Positions 8,196 to 16,122 of a stretch of DNA of 64,000 bases are shown here, one piece after another (the stretch's first letter is position 1; every line of letters begins with the position of its first letter). The position numbers and the translations under genes are program-made. The notes under the pieces were generated by a model. That model had not been told where the DNA came from. It was given only the letters and a program-made list of their open reading frames with translations, and made no database searches. The stretch covers positions 2,728,001 through 2,792,000 of the forward strand of contig CP036526.1 of the NCBI GenBank assembly GCA_007741555.1, written 5' to 3'. The DNA comes from Stieleria marina. GTDB lineage: Bacteria; Planctomycetota; Planctomycetia; Pirellulales; Pirellulaceae.

Positions 8196-9803
8196 ATGGA
8201 TTTGAATGAGCAAGATTTGGTTGATTTGGGCATCGCTGAACTAGGAATTACCGTCAAGACAGTCCTGCGTAACACGTCCCCTTCGCAGCTCTACGAAGAA
8301 GCGATCCGCGACGAACCTGGCACTGCGATTTCAAATGCCGGTGCCTTGATCGCGTACTCCGGATCCAAGACAGGTCGTTCGCCCAGCGACAAACGAGTTG
8401 TTCGAACGGCCGAAACCGAAGGCGATGTCTGGTGGGGACCGGTCAACATCCCGTTGGACAAACACGGGTTCGACATCAACCGCGAACGCGGCATCGACTA
8501 TCTGAACACTCGCAAAAAACTTTACATCGTCGATGGCTACGCGGGTTGGGATCCCAAGTACCAAATCAAAGTTCGGGTTGTTTGTGCGCGTCCCTACCAT
8601 GCGTTGTTCATGCACAACATGTTGATTCGTCCAACGATGGAACAGCTGAAAAGTTTTGGCAAACCAGATTGCACGATCCTGAATGCTGGCGCGTTTCCTG
8701 CAAATCAGCACACGACCGGGATGACGTCCAAAACAAGTGTTGACCTGGATCTGGACGCCAGAGAAGTCGTGATCCTAGGAACAGAGTATGCCGGGGAGAT
8801 GAAGAAAGCCGTTTTCACGTTGATGAACTATCTGATGCCCAAGCAGGAAGTTTTGTCGATGCACTGCAGTGCGACTGTCGACAACAGCAACGAAAATGCC
8901 ACGGTGCTATTTGGTCTTTCCGGAACCGGAAAGACAACCTTGTCGGCCGATCCCCACCGACAATTGATTGGCGATGACGAGCACTGTTGGAGCGACGATG
9001 GAGTTTTTAATATCGAAGGCGGCTGTTATGCGAAAGCCGTGTACCTGACACGCGAAGCAGAGCCGCAGATTTTCGACGCACTGAAATTCGGGGCTGTTTT
9101 GGAAAATGTGGTTTACGATCAGGCCGATCACCACGTGGATTTTCGGAACACGTCGGTCACCGAAAACACGCGTGGATCCTATCCGATTGAGTACATCGAC
9201 AATTCGGCAATCCCGTGCCTGGCCGGGCACCCCAACAACGTGATCTTTTTGACATGTGACGCGTTTGGCGTTTTGCCGCCGGTTTCGCGGCTCAATCCAG
9301 CCGAAGCCGAGTATCACTTTATCAGCGGATACACGGCCAAAGTCGCCGGTACGGAAATGGGCGTGACGGAGCCGCAGGCAGCATTTTCGCCTTGTTTCGG
9401 CGGCCCGTTTTTGGTTTGGCATCCGGCGAAGTATGCCGAATTGCTTTCGGAAAAAATTGGGCGACACAACGCAAACGTTTGGCTGGTCAATACAGGATGG
9501 ACTGGCGGAGCGTACGGCACCGGTGAACGCTTTAGTCTGAAATACACTCGGGCCATCATCGATGCGATTCACTCGGGGCAACTCAAAGATGCGCCGTCTA
9601 CACCGGATCCAAACTTTGGTTTCGATGTCGTGACGCAGTGCGAAGGCGTGCCCAGCGAGTTGTTGGTACCGCGACAGACGTGGAAAAGTCAGGCCGATTA
9701 CGACGCAACGGCGGCGAAACTGGTTGTCTTATTTCAAGAAAACTTTAAGACGTACGCCGAAGGTGTTCGGGCTGAAGTCTTGGCGGCCGGCCCGCAGGCG
9801 TAG
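8196..9803 (+). CDS. pckA: Phosphoenolpyruvate carboxykinase (ATP)
   Basis: A 535-residue cytosolic enzyme converting oxaloacetate plus ATP to phosphoenolpyruvate, CO2 and ADP, the entry step of gluconeogenesis. Signatures of the ATP-dependent family are the kinase loop 'GLSGTGKTTLSADP' from about residue 240, the metal-binding 'GDDEHCWSDDGVFNIEGG', the 'SGSKTGRSPSDKR' segment near the N terminus, and 'NTGWTGGAYGTGERF' near the C terminus. Length is typical (about 530). ATG 8196 is the natural start. It is monocistronic: the next gene is on the opposite strand and convergent. Confidence 0.96.
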   Translation: MDLNEQDLVDLGIAELGITVKTVLRNTSPSQLYEEAIRDEPGTAISNAGALIAYSGSKTGRSPSDKRVVRTAETEGDVWWGPVNIPLDKHGFDINRERGIDYLNTRKKLYIVDGYAGWDPKYQIKVRVVCARPYHALFMHNMLIRPTMEQLKSFGKPDCTILNAGAFPANQHTTGMTSKTSVDLDLDAREVVILGTEYAGEMKKAVFTLMNYLMPKQEVLSMHCSATVDNSNENATVLFGLSGTGKTTLSADPHRQLIGDDEHCWSDDGVFNIEGGCYAKAVYLTREAEPQIFDALKFGAVLENVVYDQADHHVDFRNTSVTENTRGSYPIEYIDNSAIPCLAGHPNNVIFLTCDAFGVLPPVSRLNPAEAEYHFISGYTAKVAGTEMGVTEPQAAFSPCFGGPFLVWHPAKYAELLSEKIGRHNANVWLVNTGWTGGAYGTGERFSLKYTRAIIDAIHSGQLKDAPSTPDPNFGFDVVTQCEGVPSELLVPRQTWKSQADYDATAAKLVVLFQENFKTYAEGVRAEVLAAGPQA

Positions 9804-9848
9804 TCGCACCCGTAAGCAAATCAGCCAGCGAAGGGCTGGCCGATCAAC

Positions 9849-10376
9849 CTATCGGCCGGATTGTTTTTTCAGCTGGCGATACCGCAAGATCGACTGCCGT
9901 TTGGATTCGGCATACTGGCGATCGAGCGGATGCAGTTCCTTGAGCGGTTTGCGGAGCAGCTTTCCCGCTTGGGTCGTGATCAATATGTAGCTGCTGCTGA
10001 CGCCGAGCGGTTTGCCAACTGCGATGGTCGCGCCGGTGTGATCTCGCCAAGATCGGATCTCGAATCGCGGCCGCACCGGACCCGGGTTTTGAGCGTCGCT
10101 TTTGTCTGGGACTTGTCGAGTGTGCGACGTGTTCGGGACCGAAATCTCTGGGGCTGATTCGGCTTCGCTTCGCGGCATTTCGCGGACCATTTTCTTGGCT
10201 TGATGGCCATCATTCTGTGTTAAGACCAATGACCGGACCGCGATTGGTTGTGCGGACCGTTTGCCTGCTTCCCTGTTCAGATGCCGACCGATTTGCGACA
10301 AGGCCAGCTGCCCGCTTGCGATCTGAGTCGTAAGAGCCACGCAGGCGATCGAAAGCAAAGCGACACGTCGTTTCAT
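9849..10376 (-). CDS. Exported protein with C-terminal SHD1-like domain
   Basis: A 175-residue protein. An N-terminal signal peptide ('RRVALLSIACVALTTQIASG') indicates export. A basic, disordered middle is followed by a C-terminal module of about 60 residues ('EIRSWRDHTGATIAVGKPLG ... LRKPLKELHPLDRQYAES') that resembles the SLA1 homology domain 1. That domain is common in planctomycete exported proteins, and its molecular role is not known to me. It is convergent with pckA. Confidence 0.65.
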   Translation of the reverse strand: MKRRVALLSIACVALTTQIASGQLALSQIGRHLNREAGKRSAQPIAVRSLVLTQNDGHQAKKMVREMPRSEAESAPEISVPNTSHTRQVPDKSDAQNPGPVRPRFEIRSWRDHTGATIAVGKPLGVSSSYILITTQAGKLLRKPLKELHPLDRQYAESKRQSILRYRQLKKQSGR

Positions 10377-10758
10377 GGCAGCGGCTGATTGGTGGCAGGA
10401 GCTGGGAGGCGAAGAGGTTACGTTTCCAGCGTACCACTGGGCACGACGATCTCAGGCCAAATGCCGACAAAGTCACGCATCCGGGCGTTGGGCTCGCCTG
10501 ATCTTCCACACAGCAATCCTCAGGAGTGCAGTTGATGGAATCGATTCAATCCGCAGAATCATGACTTTGTCCTCGTTTGGATGCCATTTGGCTGTTCGAG
10601 GCTGGGTTGTCGCGGAAATACAGTGATTTTTGGGGCCTCGATCTAGGCCGTCGATCCGAGTTGGTTCGGATTTTGCTATGACTATCCCTTTCCGCGCCGA
10701 TGTGCCAAGTTGGCAGCATTAGTCCCGTTCCTCCCCATCAACCAAGCCGCGATATGCG
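10377..10758. other. Divergent intergenic region upstream of the dnaJ-like gene
   Basis: About 380 bases between divergent genes. A short open frame (10375-10626, plus) has no features of a protein. The promoters of both neighbours must lie here, but no clear -35/-10 pair or heat-shock element (CIRCE) was seen. Confidence 0.4.
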
Positions 10759-11730
10759 GTGGCGAGTGTATCTGTGTCCGAAGATCTCTACGAAGTGTTA
10801 GGCCTCAAACGTGATGCCTCCAAAGACGACATCAAGAAGGCTCACCGGAAGCTGGCGCTGAAGTTCCATCCTGACAAAAACCCCGACGACAAAGTCGCTG
10901 CCGATCGTTTCAAACGCGTCCAAGAAGCTTATGACGTACTAAACGACGAAGACAAACGGGCCGCCTACGATCGCTATGGAGCCGATTTCGAGAAAATCAG
11001 AGGGACGCAGTGGAATCCGGAGGCGGGCGGCGCTGGATTCGAGGGACTCGACATCGAGCAAATTTTCGGCGGTCGCGGTCGCGGCGGCCGAGGTGGCGGA
11101 GTTGAGTTCGAGGGAGGCTTTTCGGATTTTTTTGAACAGATGATGGGCGGTGGGCAAGGCCGCGGAGGTAGACCACAGAGTCGTCAAGCACCGCCGCAGA
11201 AAGGTGCCAATCTGCGTCACGAGCTTGAGTTGCCGTTGGAGCTTTCGATCACCGGTGGTGAGACGGAGTTTTATGTCAACGGAGAAAAACTCTCGGTCAC
11301 TATCCCGCCAGGAGTCGCGTCGGGCGCAAAGATGCGCCTGCGGGAACAGGGCACCCCATCACCTAACGGCGGGCCACGTGGCGATCTCATTCTGTTGATC
11401 AAGATTTCTGACCACCCTCATTTTCGCCGAATGGGTCAGAACTTAGAACTGAAATTGCCCGTCACGATCGGCGAAGCAATGTTGGGTGCGAAGATCGAAG
11501 TGCCGACCCCAGCGGGAACGGTGGCGCTCACGATCCCACCAGGGACGAGCAGCGGCAAGCGTTTGCGACTGAAAGGTCAGGGCGTCAAAAACAAAGCGGG
11601 CAAAGCTGGTGACTTAATTGTCGAAGTCCAGATTCAATTGCCAGCCGTGATTGACGAAGCGTCACAAGATTTGATTCGTAAGTTTAGCGAAGCAAATCCA
11701 CAGTCTTTGCGCGACGACTTGGCGTTGTAA
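10759..11730 (+). CDS. DnaJ/CbpA-type co-chaperone
   Basis: A 323-residue Hsp40. A J-domain (about residues 7-72) carries the HPD motif ('[10 protein letters not shown]') that stimulates Hsp70 ATPase. A Gly/Phe-rich linker follows ('[21 protein letters not shown]'). Two DnaJ C-terminal substrate-binding domains ('[13 protein letters not shown]', '[20 protein letters not shown]') complete it. The cysteine-rich zinc finger of classical DnaJ is absent, which puts it in the CbpA (type B) class. The longest frame uses GTG 10759, and GTG 10771 is equally possible. No dnaK or grpE is adjacent. It is followed 62 bases later by rnpA on the same strand. Confidence 0.9.
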   Translation: MASVSVSEDLYEVLGLKRDASKDDIKKAHRKLALKFHPDKNPDDKVAADRFKRVQEAYDVLNDEDKRAAYDRYGADFEKIRGTQWNPEAGGAGFEGLDIEQIFGGRGRGGRGGGVEFEGGFSDFFEQMMGGGQGRGGRPQSRQAPPQKGANLRHELELPLELSITGGETEFYVNGEKLSVTIPPGVASGAKMRLREQGTPSPNGGPRGDLILLIKISDHPHFRRMGQNLELKLPVTIGEAMLGAKIEVPTPAGTVALTIPPGTSSGKRLRLKGQGVKNKAGKAGDLIVEVQIQLPAVIDEASQDLIRKFSEANPQSLRDDLAL

Positions 11731-11792
11731 CGCGGGCGCCCAGCTGATCTCGCTATCGAGTGTGCGTCCTGGGATTCGTTAGACTGAAAGTC

Positions 11793-12149
11793 ATGAAGCA
11801 AACCTTTTCAAAATCGCAGCGTGTCGTCCGTGGCGACGATTTTACGCTGATCATTCGACGCGGAGTCTGCGTTGCGGACGGCGTGCTGGTGATGTTTGCT
11901 GTCGCGTCCGATCCAGACGCCGGACCACGATTGGGGATTACCATTCCCAAAAAAGTCGGCAACGCAGTCTGTCGTAATCAATGGAAACGATGGATCCGCG
12001 AATCTTATCGCACGCAACAGCAGTCCGTGCCGCCGGGAATCGATATCATCATTCGACCTAAGAAAGATGCGAAACCGACCTGGGCGAGCATCAAAAAATC
12101 GGTTCCCAAACTGGCTGCCAAGGCGGCCAAGAAATTGGCTCGCATCTGA
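11793..12149 (+). CDS. rnpA: Ribonuclease P protein component
   Basis: A 118-residue basic protein that binds RNase P RNA for 5' maturation of tRNA. Signatures are the N-terminal 'FSKSQRVVRGDDFTLIIRRG', the 'RLGITIPKKVGNAVCRN' strand, and the RNR-box helix 'RNQWKRWIRESYR' that contacts the RNA. The ATG at 11793 gives the usual N terminus, and the frame's upstream GTG (11760) would add eleven unneeded residues. In most bacteria rnpA sits beside rpmH near the origin. Here it is between a dnaJ-like gene and a creatininase-family gene, so the usual cluster is broken up. Confidence 0.88.
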   Translation: MKQTFSKSQRVVRGDDFTLIIRRGVCVADGVLVMFAVASDPDAGPRLGITIPKKVGNAVCRNQWKRWIRESYRTQQQSVPPGIDIIIRPKKDAKPTWASIKKSVPKLAAKAAKKLARI

Positions 12150-12197
12150 GTCGGCTTGGCGAAACTCCCCTGCCCCATCGTTTGAACCATCGAGACA

Positions 12198-12992
12198 ATG
12201 ATGACACAGTCTAAGCGACGACCCTGGTTGCTGGCGGAAAACAATTACGCCGACCTGCGCGATGCGGATATCGAAGTGGCTGTGATTCCCTTGGGCGCGA
12301 CCGAACCGCATAACCTTCATCTGCCGTATGGCACCGACGTCTACGAAGCGACGGAACTTGCGACCCGCATCGGCGAACAGTCCTACACAGCGGGCGCGAA
12401 AGTTCGCGTATTGCCGACGATTCCGTTCGGTGTCCAGACCAACATGCGAAAGCTGCCTTTGGCGATTAACGTCAATCCTGCGACATTGGATCTGTTTTTG
12501 ACCGATGTCGTTCACTCATTGATCGGATCAAACGTCAAGAAGATTTTGCTTTTCAACAGTCATGGTGGAAACGATTTTAAGCCACTGCTTCGCACCCTGG
12601 CCGGTCAAGACATCCAGTTGTTTTTGTGCGATTGGTTTCGCTTAGTCAACGATGTTTACGACTCCATTTTTGATCACCCAGAAGATCACGCCGGTGAAAT
12701 GGAAACCTCGTTCATGCTTGCGCATTTTCCTCACTTGGTAGCTCAAAATGCGGACGGAACACTGACGGCCGATGATGGAGATGTTCGGGCAAACCGGTTC
12801 GAGGCGATAAACAAAGGCTGGATCCAGATCACTCGGCAATGGGATCTGCTGACGACCAACTGCGGATCCGGCAATCCTCATCAGTCCACTGTCGAAAAAG
12901 GCCACCAAGTGACAAAAGTGGTCGTCGACCGAGTCGCCGACTTTATCGTGGATCTTTCAGATTCAGAGCTGGATGCCGAGTTTCCGTTTTAA
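12198..12992 (+). CDS. Creatininase family amidohydrolase
   Basis: A 264-residue member of the creatininase/MftE/ArfB fold. Expected metal ligands are in 'IPLGATEPHNLHLPYGTD' (Glu, His, Asp), 'NSHGGN' and the late 'DHAGEMETS' (His, Glu). These point to a dinuclear metal-dependent hydrolase of cyclic amides or related compounds. The true substrate cannot be deduced, since members include creatininase, formamide hydrolases of flavin/deazaflavin pathways and mycofactocin MftE. Starts at 12198 and 12201 (consecutive ATGs) are indistinguishable. It lies 48 bases after rnpA on the same strand. Confidence 0.85.
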   Translation: MMTQSKRRPWLLAENNYADLRDADIEVAVIPLGATEPHNLHLPYGTDVYEATELATRIGEQSYTAGAKVRVLPTIPFGVQTNMRKLPLAINVNPATLDLFLTDVVHSLIGSNVKKILLFNSHGGNDFKPLLRTLAGQDIQLFLCDWFRLVNDVYDSIFDHPEDHAGEMETSFMLAHFPHLVAQNADGTLTADDGDVRANRFEAINKGWIQITRQWDLLTTNCGSGNPHQSTVEKGHQVTKVVVDRVADFIVDLSDSELDAEFPF

Positions 12993-13010
12993 AGACGCGG
13001 GAGACCCGTC

Positions 13011-13044
13011 AAAAAAATCAGCCACCTCGGATGAGATGGCTGAT
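13011..13044 (-). terminator. Rho-independent terminator of the Cys-rich gene
   Basis: ATCAGCCA (13017-13024) pairs perfectly with TGGCTGAT (13037-13044). Read on the minus strand, the stem is followed by seven T (A-run 13011-13017). It lies 32 bases beyond the stop of the minus-strand Cys-rich gene. It may also slow plus-strand transcription from the creatininase-family gene. Confidence 0.75.
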
Positions 13045-13075
13045 CGGTTAACAACAGTCAAGTGCTGGTATTGCA

Positions 13076-13540
13076 CTACGCCTTGCAAGCGGGGCAAACA
13101 CAGTCGCCGCAAGTGCACACTTCGCCGTTGCAGCAATCGCAGCCTACTTCGCACTGTCCGCACTCGCAGCCGGCGTCCAGCGTGGAAGTCTGCTGGCTGT
13201 CGCCGGCAAGTACTCCGCAAGCACTTTCACTGCAGGCACCGTTACTGCAGCCGCTGTCACTGCAGGCACTGTCAGCACAGGCACTTTCGCAACAGGCGCC
13301 TTCACCGCAAGCGGCAGATCCCGTCGACGTGAAAGTTGTCGCTGCGGAATCGCACACTTCGCAATCCCCGGGCTCACAGCTTTCACAGCTGCAAACTTCG
13401 CCCACGCAGCACAGGCAATTGTCCTCGCAAACTCCGCATAGACAGCCATCGGCTGCCTGATCCACTGACGAGCTTTGAATCGCCGACGCTGTCGCAAGCA
13501 GTGGCAGGCACAAGTAAGCACATAGTAATAGTCGAGACAT
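13076..13540 (-). CDS. Cysteine-rich exported protein with duplicated nine-Cys module
   Basis: A 154-residue protein with a signal peptide ('LLLCAYLCLPLLATASA') and 30 cysteines in the mature part. Two modules have exactly the same cysteine spacing: Cys 33, 35, 38, 42, 44, 45, 50, 52, 55 and Cys 125, 127, 130, 134, 136, 137, 142, 144, 147 (offset 92). The module has the shape G-C-x-C-G-x-C-E. Between them lies a block of short 'SAC'-type repeats ('ESACADSACSDSGCSNGAC'). I do not recognise the family. The composition suggests metal binding or a densely disulfide-linked cell-envelope protein. There is little positive charge, unlike toxins. A terminator follows. The next gene upstream on the same strand is also exported and Cys-rich. 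Confidence 0.7.
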   Translation of the reverse strand: MSRLLLCAYLCLPLLATASAIQSSSVDQAADGCLCGVCEDNCLCCVGEVCSCESCEPGDCEVCDSAATTFTSTGSAACGEGACCESACADSACSDSGCSNGACSESACGVLAGDSQQTSTLDAGCECGQCEVGCDCCNGEVCTCGDCVCPACKA

Positions 13541-13622
13541 ATTGGTTTCCTCGTATCAAAAAAAATAGATGGGCCGCGGACATTGTTGTCGTCGGCAAAA
13601 GTGTCGTCGAAACGCCTAGCGG

Positions 13623-14072
13623 CTATTTCACCCAACGACAAATCTGCGCGCAATGATCCTGCGCTATTCGATACGAGAGCCGCTCAAACGGGATCGCGTC
13701 GATCGACGCAATCCGGAACGGCGAATCAAATGCCAAATCGACTTGGCCTAGCGTGCCCGATGAAAGACTCTTTTCGGCGGGCGCTAAAAGACGAACAGAA
13801 AGTGTTTTGCAACAGGACAAGCCGCATTGGCATGTTTGCGACTGAATGTTGTCGCCCGAGGCGGGTAATTCGCAAGTCGATTTGACGCTGCAGCAAGACG
13901 ACACGGATTGGCATTCGCAATCATTCGCCGTGGCAAGAGCCAACGAAGCCAATTCGGCCCGTTTGCAGCAACAGTTCGCAGTCGCAAGGGCTGGCCAAAA
14001 CAATATCGCCAGCGCAGCCAACATAGCTGGCATTGTACGACCGGCTCGATAAAGTGCTTTGCGTGGGAACAT
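13623..14072 (-). CDS. Second cysteine-rich exported protein
   Basis: A 149-residue protein counted from ATG 14072. The N terminus is a signal sequence ('PAMLAALAILFWPALATA') followed at once by Cys-Cys-Cys. Further pairs and CxC motifs follow ('NDCECQSVSSCC', 'QTCQCGLSCC'), with a Cys-poor C-terminal half. The frame is open up to ATG 14096, but a perfect TATAAT (14085-14080 on this strand) lies between the two ATGs, which favours 14072. No family was recognised. Together with the downstream neighbour it forms a pair of secreted thiol-rich proteins, perhaps for metal handling. Confidence 0.6.
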   Translation of the reverse strand: MFPRKALYRAGRTMPAMLAALAILFWPALATANCCCKRAELASLALATANDCECQSVSSCCSVKSTCELPASGDNIQSQTCQCGLSCCKTLSVRLLAPAEKSLSSGTLGQVDLAFDSPFRIASIDAIPFERLSYRIAQDHCAQICRWVK

Positions 14073-14079
14073 TGGTCCT

Positions 14080-14085
14080 ATTATA
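14080..14085 (-). promoter_or_regulatory. Consensus -10 (TATAAT) upstream of the Cys-rich pair
   Basis: Read on the minus strand this is TATAAT, eight bases upstream of the chosen ATG (14072). A matching -35 is weak. If used, the mRNA would be nearly leaderless. Confidence 0.35.
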
Positions 14086-14297
14086 GGCAATTGCAAAAGC
14101 CGTCCGCCAGTTCATTTTGACAATGACGCTTAGACCGGGGGGATTGCCTGCGAAAATCGCACAATCCGAGCAAGACACTACGACAATCTGCATGCCAAGC
14201 GTCGTGTGGCCAGCACCTTGGCCGGAAGTGAAGCTGGTTTTTCCTGCTGGCTGAAATTTGCCAAATTCAATTCCTACACCAAATGACGCTGCGCTTC

Positions 14298-15923
14298 TTA
14301 CCAAGCGGAGCCGCACTTCTGAGCGCCACACAGATGCACTTCGATTCCCAAGTTTTGTGCCATCGCGGCCCGCGTGAACATGGCCGCATCCGCGCTAGCG
14401 ACATCGGTGCCATAGGCGACTTGAATGTGGTTTGCATGATGCCGAGCCATCATTTGATCGCGACTGACGCCGTAGCAAACGCCGTGCATGATCGGCCACT
14501 GCGGCGTGGTCGCATCCCAGCGTCGTTGTGTTTCTTCGGCTGGCAAGTCGATTGCTTTGCCCCGGCCGATGTCCATTTGCAAACGGTCGTTTTTGACAAA
14601 GATTCTTGACCACACGATCTCGCCTGCTTTCGCGATGCCGCGCAAAGTCGAACCGCCCAACGGAAAATACATCGGCGGCTGACGAAAACCTTCGCTGCCT
14701 GCCCATCCGCCGACGTGATGTTCGGCGGGCGCCGAACCCGAAATCTCGAAAACCCAAACATACTCATTCGTCGTTCCCGACTGATCCCAATCTGCCCACC
14801 TTAGGTCATGCAACGTGGTCTCGATCGGTTGCCCCAAAGCGGCGTGCACACGCTGTATCAATAACGCATCCAATCCAGCGCATTCATCCACTTCGTTGAA
14901 ATGCGGCAACGGTTTGTCGCGGTACAGTTCGCGTTTTCCACAACGTGAGTGAACGGGCGGGCGTTGGGAACTATTGAGTGTGCCTTCGACCAAATCTGAA
15001 GCTGGCAGCAAATCCTTCAGGCCTTGCTGATACTGGATCCCAATGGTGTCGCATCCAAAGTCGTCTGCGATTCGCACCGCGGCAATGTACATTTTGCACT
15101 GCAACAAGATTTGCGCCTCCGTCAAATCCGTTGCTTCATCGCTGCCGATGTGGAATTTGAAACCCTGCTCCAGATACCACTGGTAGACCTTCTGTGCCTC
15201 TTCGTCGCTGACCTGAGTCGTCTCGAAATACAGAGCCGATTGACTGAGCCGCTCTTTGAAAACACCGACCGAGTGGAGCAAGTGATCAGGAATGATGGCG
15301 TTGAACATCCCCATGCAGCCTTCGTCAAAAACGCCCATGATCGCTTTGTTTGCCATCAGGTCGAATGCCAGTTCTTTGCCGGTTTCGGCCAACTGTGGAT
15401 CGACGCGGTCGGGCTGGATTTCCGCGACGTGATTGATCGGATGAACGATCGCGCCCGACTGCAGCCAAGTCTTCAGCGAGTCAACGAATTTGGCGTCCGA
15501 AAAATCTTCGCCCCAAAGCGTCGAATAACTCACACCTGCTTTGGTAAGCGATCCATTTAGATTCAGCATTCCCACCAATCCGGGCCACTGTCCCGACCAA
15601 TTTGCCACCGTCAGGATCGGCCCGCGATGAGTCGTCAGGCCGGCGAGAATGTGGTGCGAGTATTGCCAGACGGCTTCGGCGACAATCAGCGGAGCTTCAG
15701 GATCGATCGACTTGAATACATCCAACCCTTCACGCTGGCTGGCAATGAAACCATGCTTGGTTTCGGCACTGTATTGATGCGCTCGTTGGACGGAAAAACC
15801 CAGGCCCTGGACGGTTTCGATCAACTGTTTTTCCATCGCTTCCTGGGCGGGCCAGCAAGTCTGGTTGGCCGACAGCCGAAGATCACCGCTTGCGATTAGA
15901 TAAACAGGACTGTTGGCAGTCAT
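14298..15923 (-). CDS. L-fucose/L-arabinose isomerase-like protein
   Basis: A 541-residue protein with the layout of the fucose/arabinose isomerase superfamily: an N-terminal Rossmann-like half ('[17 protein letters not shown]', '[18 protein letters not shown]') and a central part with acidic residues ('[10 protein letters not shown]', '[17 protein letters not shown]'). The C-terminal half contains '[18 protein letters not shown]'. Expected role is metal-dependent aldose-ketose isomerisation, but the substrate is not deducible, and a catalytically altered relative is possible. ATG 15923 is used. It is divergent from selB. No other sugar-catabolism gene lies beside it, though uxaA is 30 kb away. 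Confidence 0.6.
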   Translation of the reverse strand: MTANSPVYLIASGDLRLSANQTCWPAQEAMEKQLIETVQGLGFSVQRAHQYSAETKHGFIASQREGLDVFKSIDPEAPLIVAEAVWQYSHHILAGLTTHRGPILTVANWSGQWPGLVGMLNLNGSLTKAGVSYSTLWGEDFSDAKFVDSLKTWLQSGAIVHPINHVAEIQPDRVDPQLAETGKELAFDLMANKAIMGVFDEGCMGMFNAIIPDHLLHSVGVFKERLSQSALYFETTQVSDEEAQKVYQWYLEQGFKFHIGSDEATDLTEAQILLQCKMYIAAVRIADDFGCDTIGIQYQQGLKDLLPASDLVEGTLNSSQRPPVHSRCGKRELYRDKPLPHFNEVDECAGLDALLIQRVHAALGQPIETTLHDLRWADWDQSGTTNEYVWVFEISGSAPAEHHVGGWAGSEGFRQPPMYFPLGGSTLRGIAKAGEIVWSRIFVKNDRLQMDIGRGKAIDLPAEETQRRWDATTPQWPIMHGVCYGVSRDQMMARHHANHIQVAYGTDVASADAAMFTRAAMAQNLGIEVHLCGAQKCGSAW

Positions 15924-16122
15924 CAGCGTTTCCTTGGGTACGCGCGGAACAAACGCAACGGCTCAGCGGCAATTGCATGTGCCCAGTTAAAAATACCAGT
16001 GTAAGACGATGGCCCAGTGTAAAACTTTCTTGGTTTGGTGTGATCCCACCGACTTTGCGAATTGCGTCTGTCGTGGTCGCTGTGCGATTGCGTCACGTTG
16101 GTTCATCGGCAAAACTGGTCTT

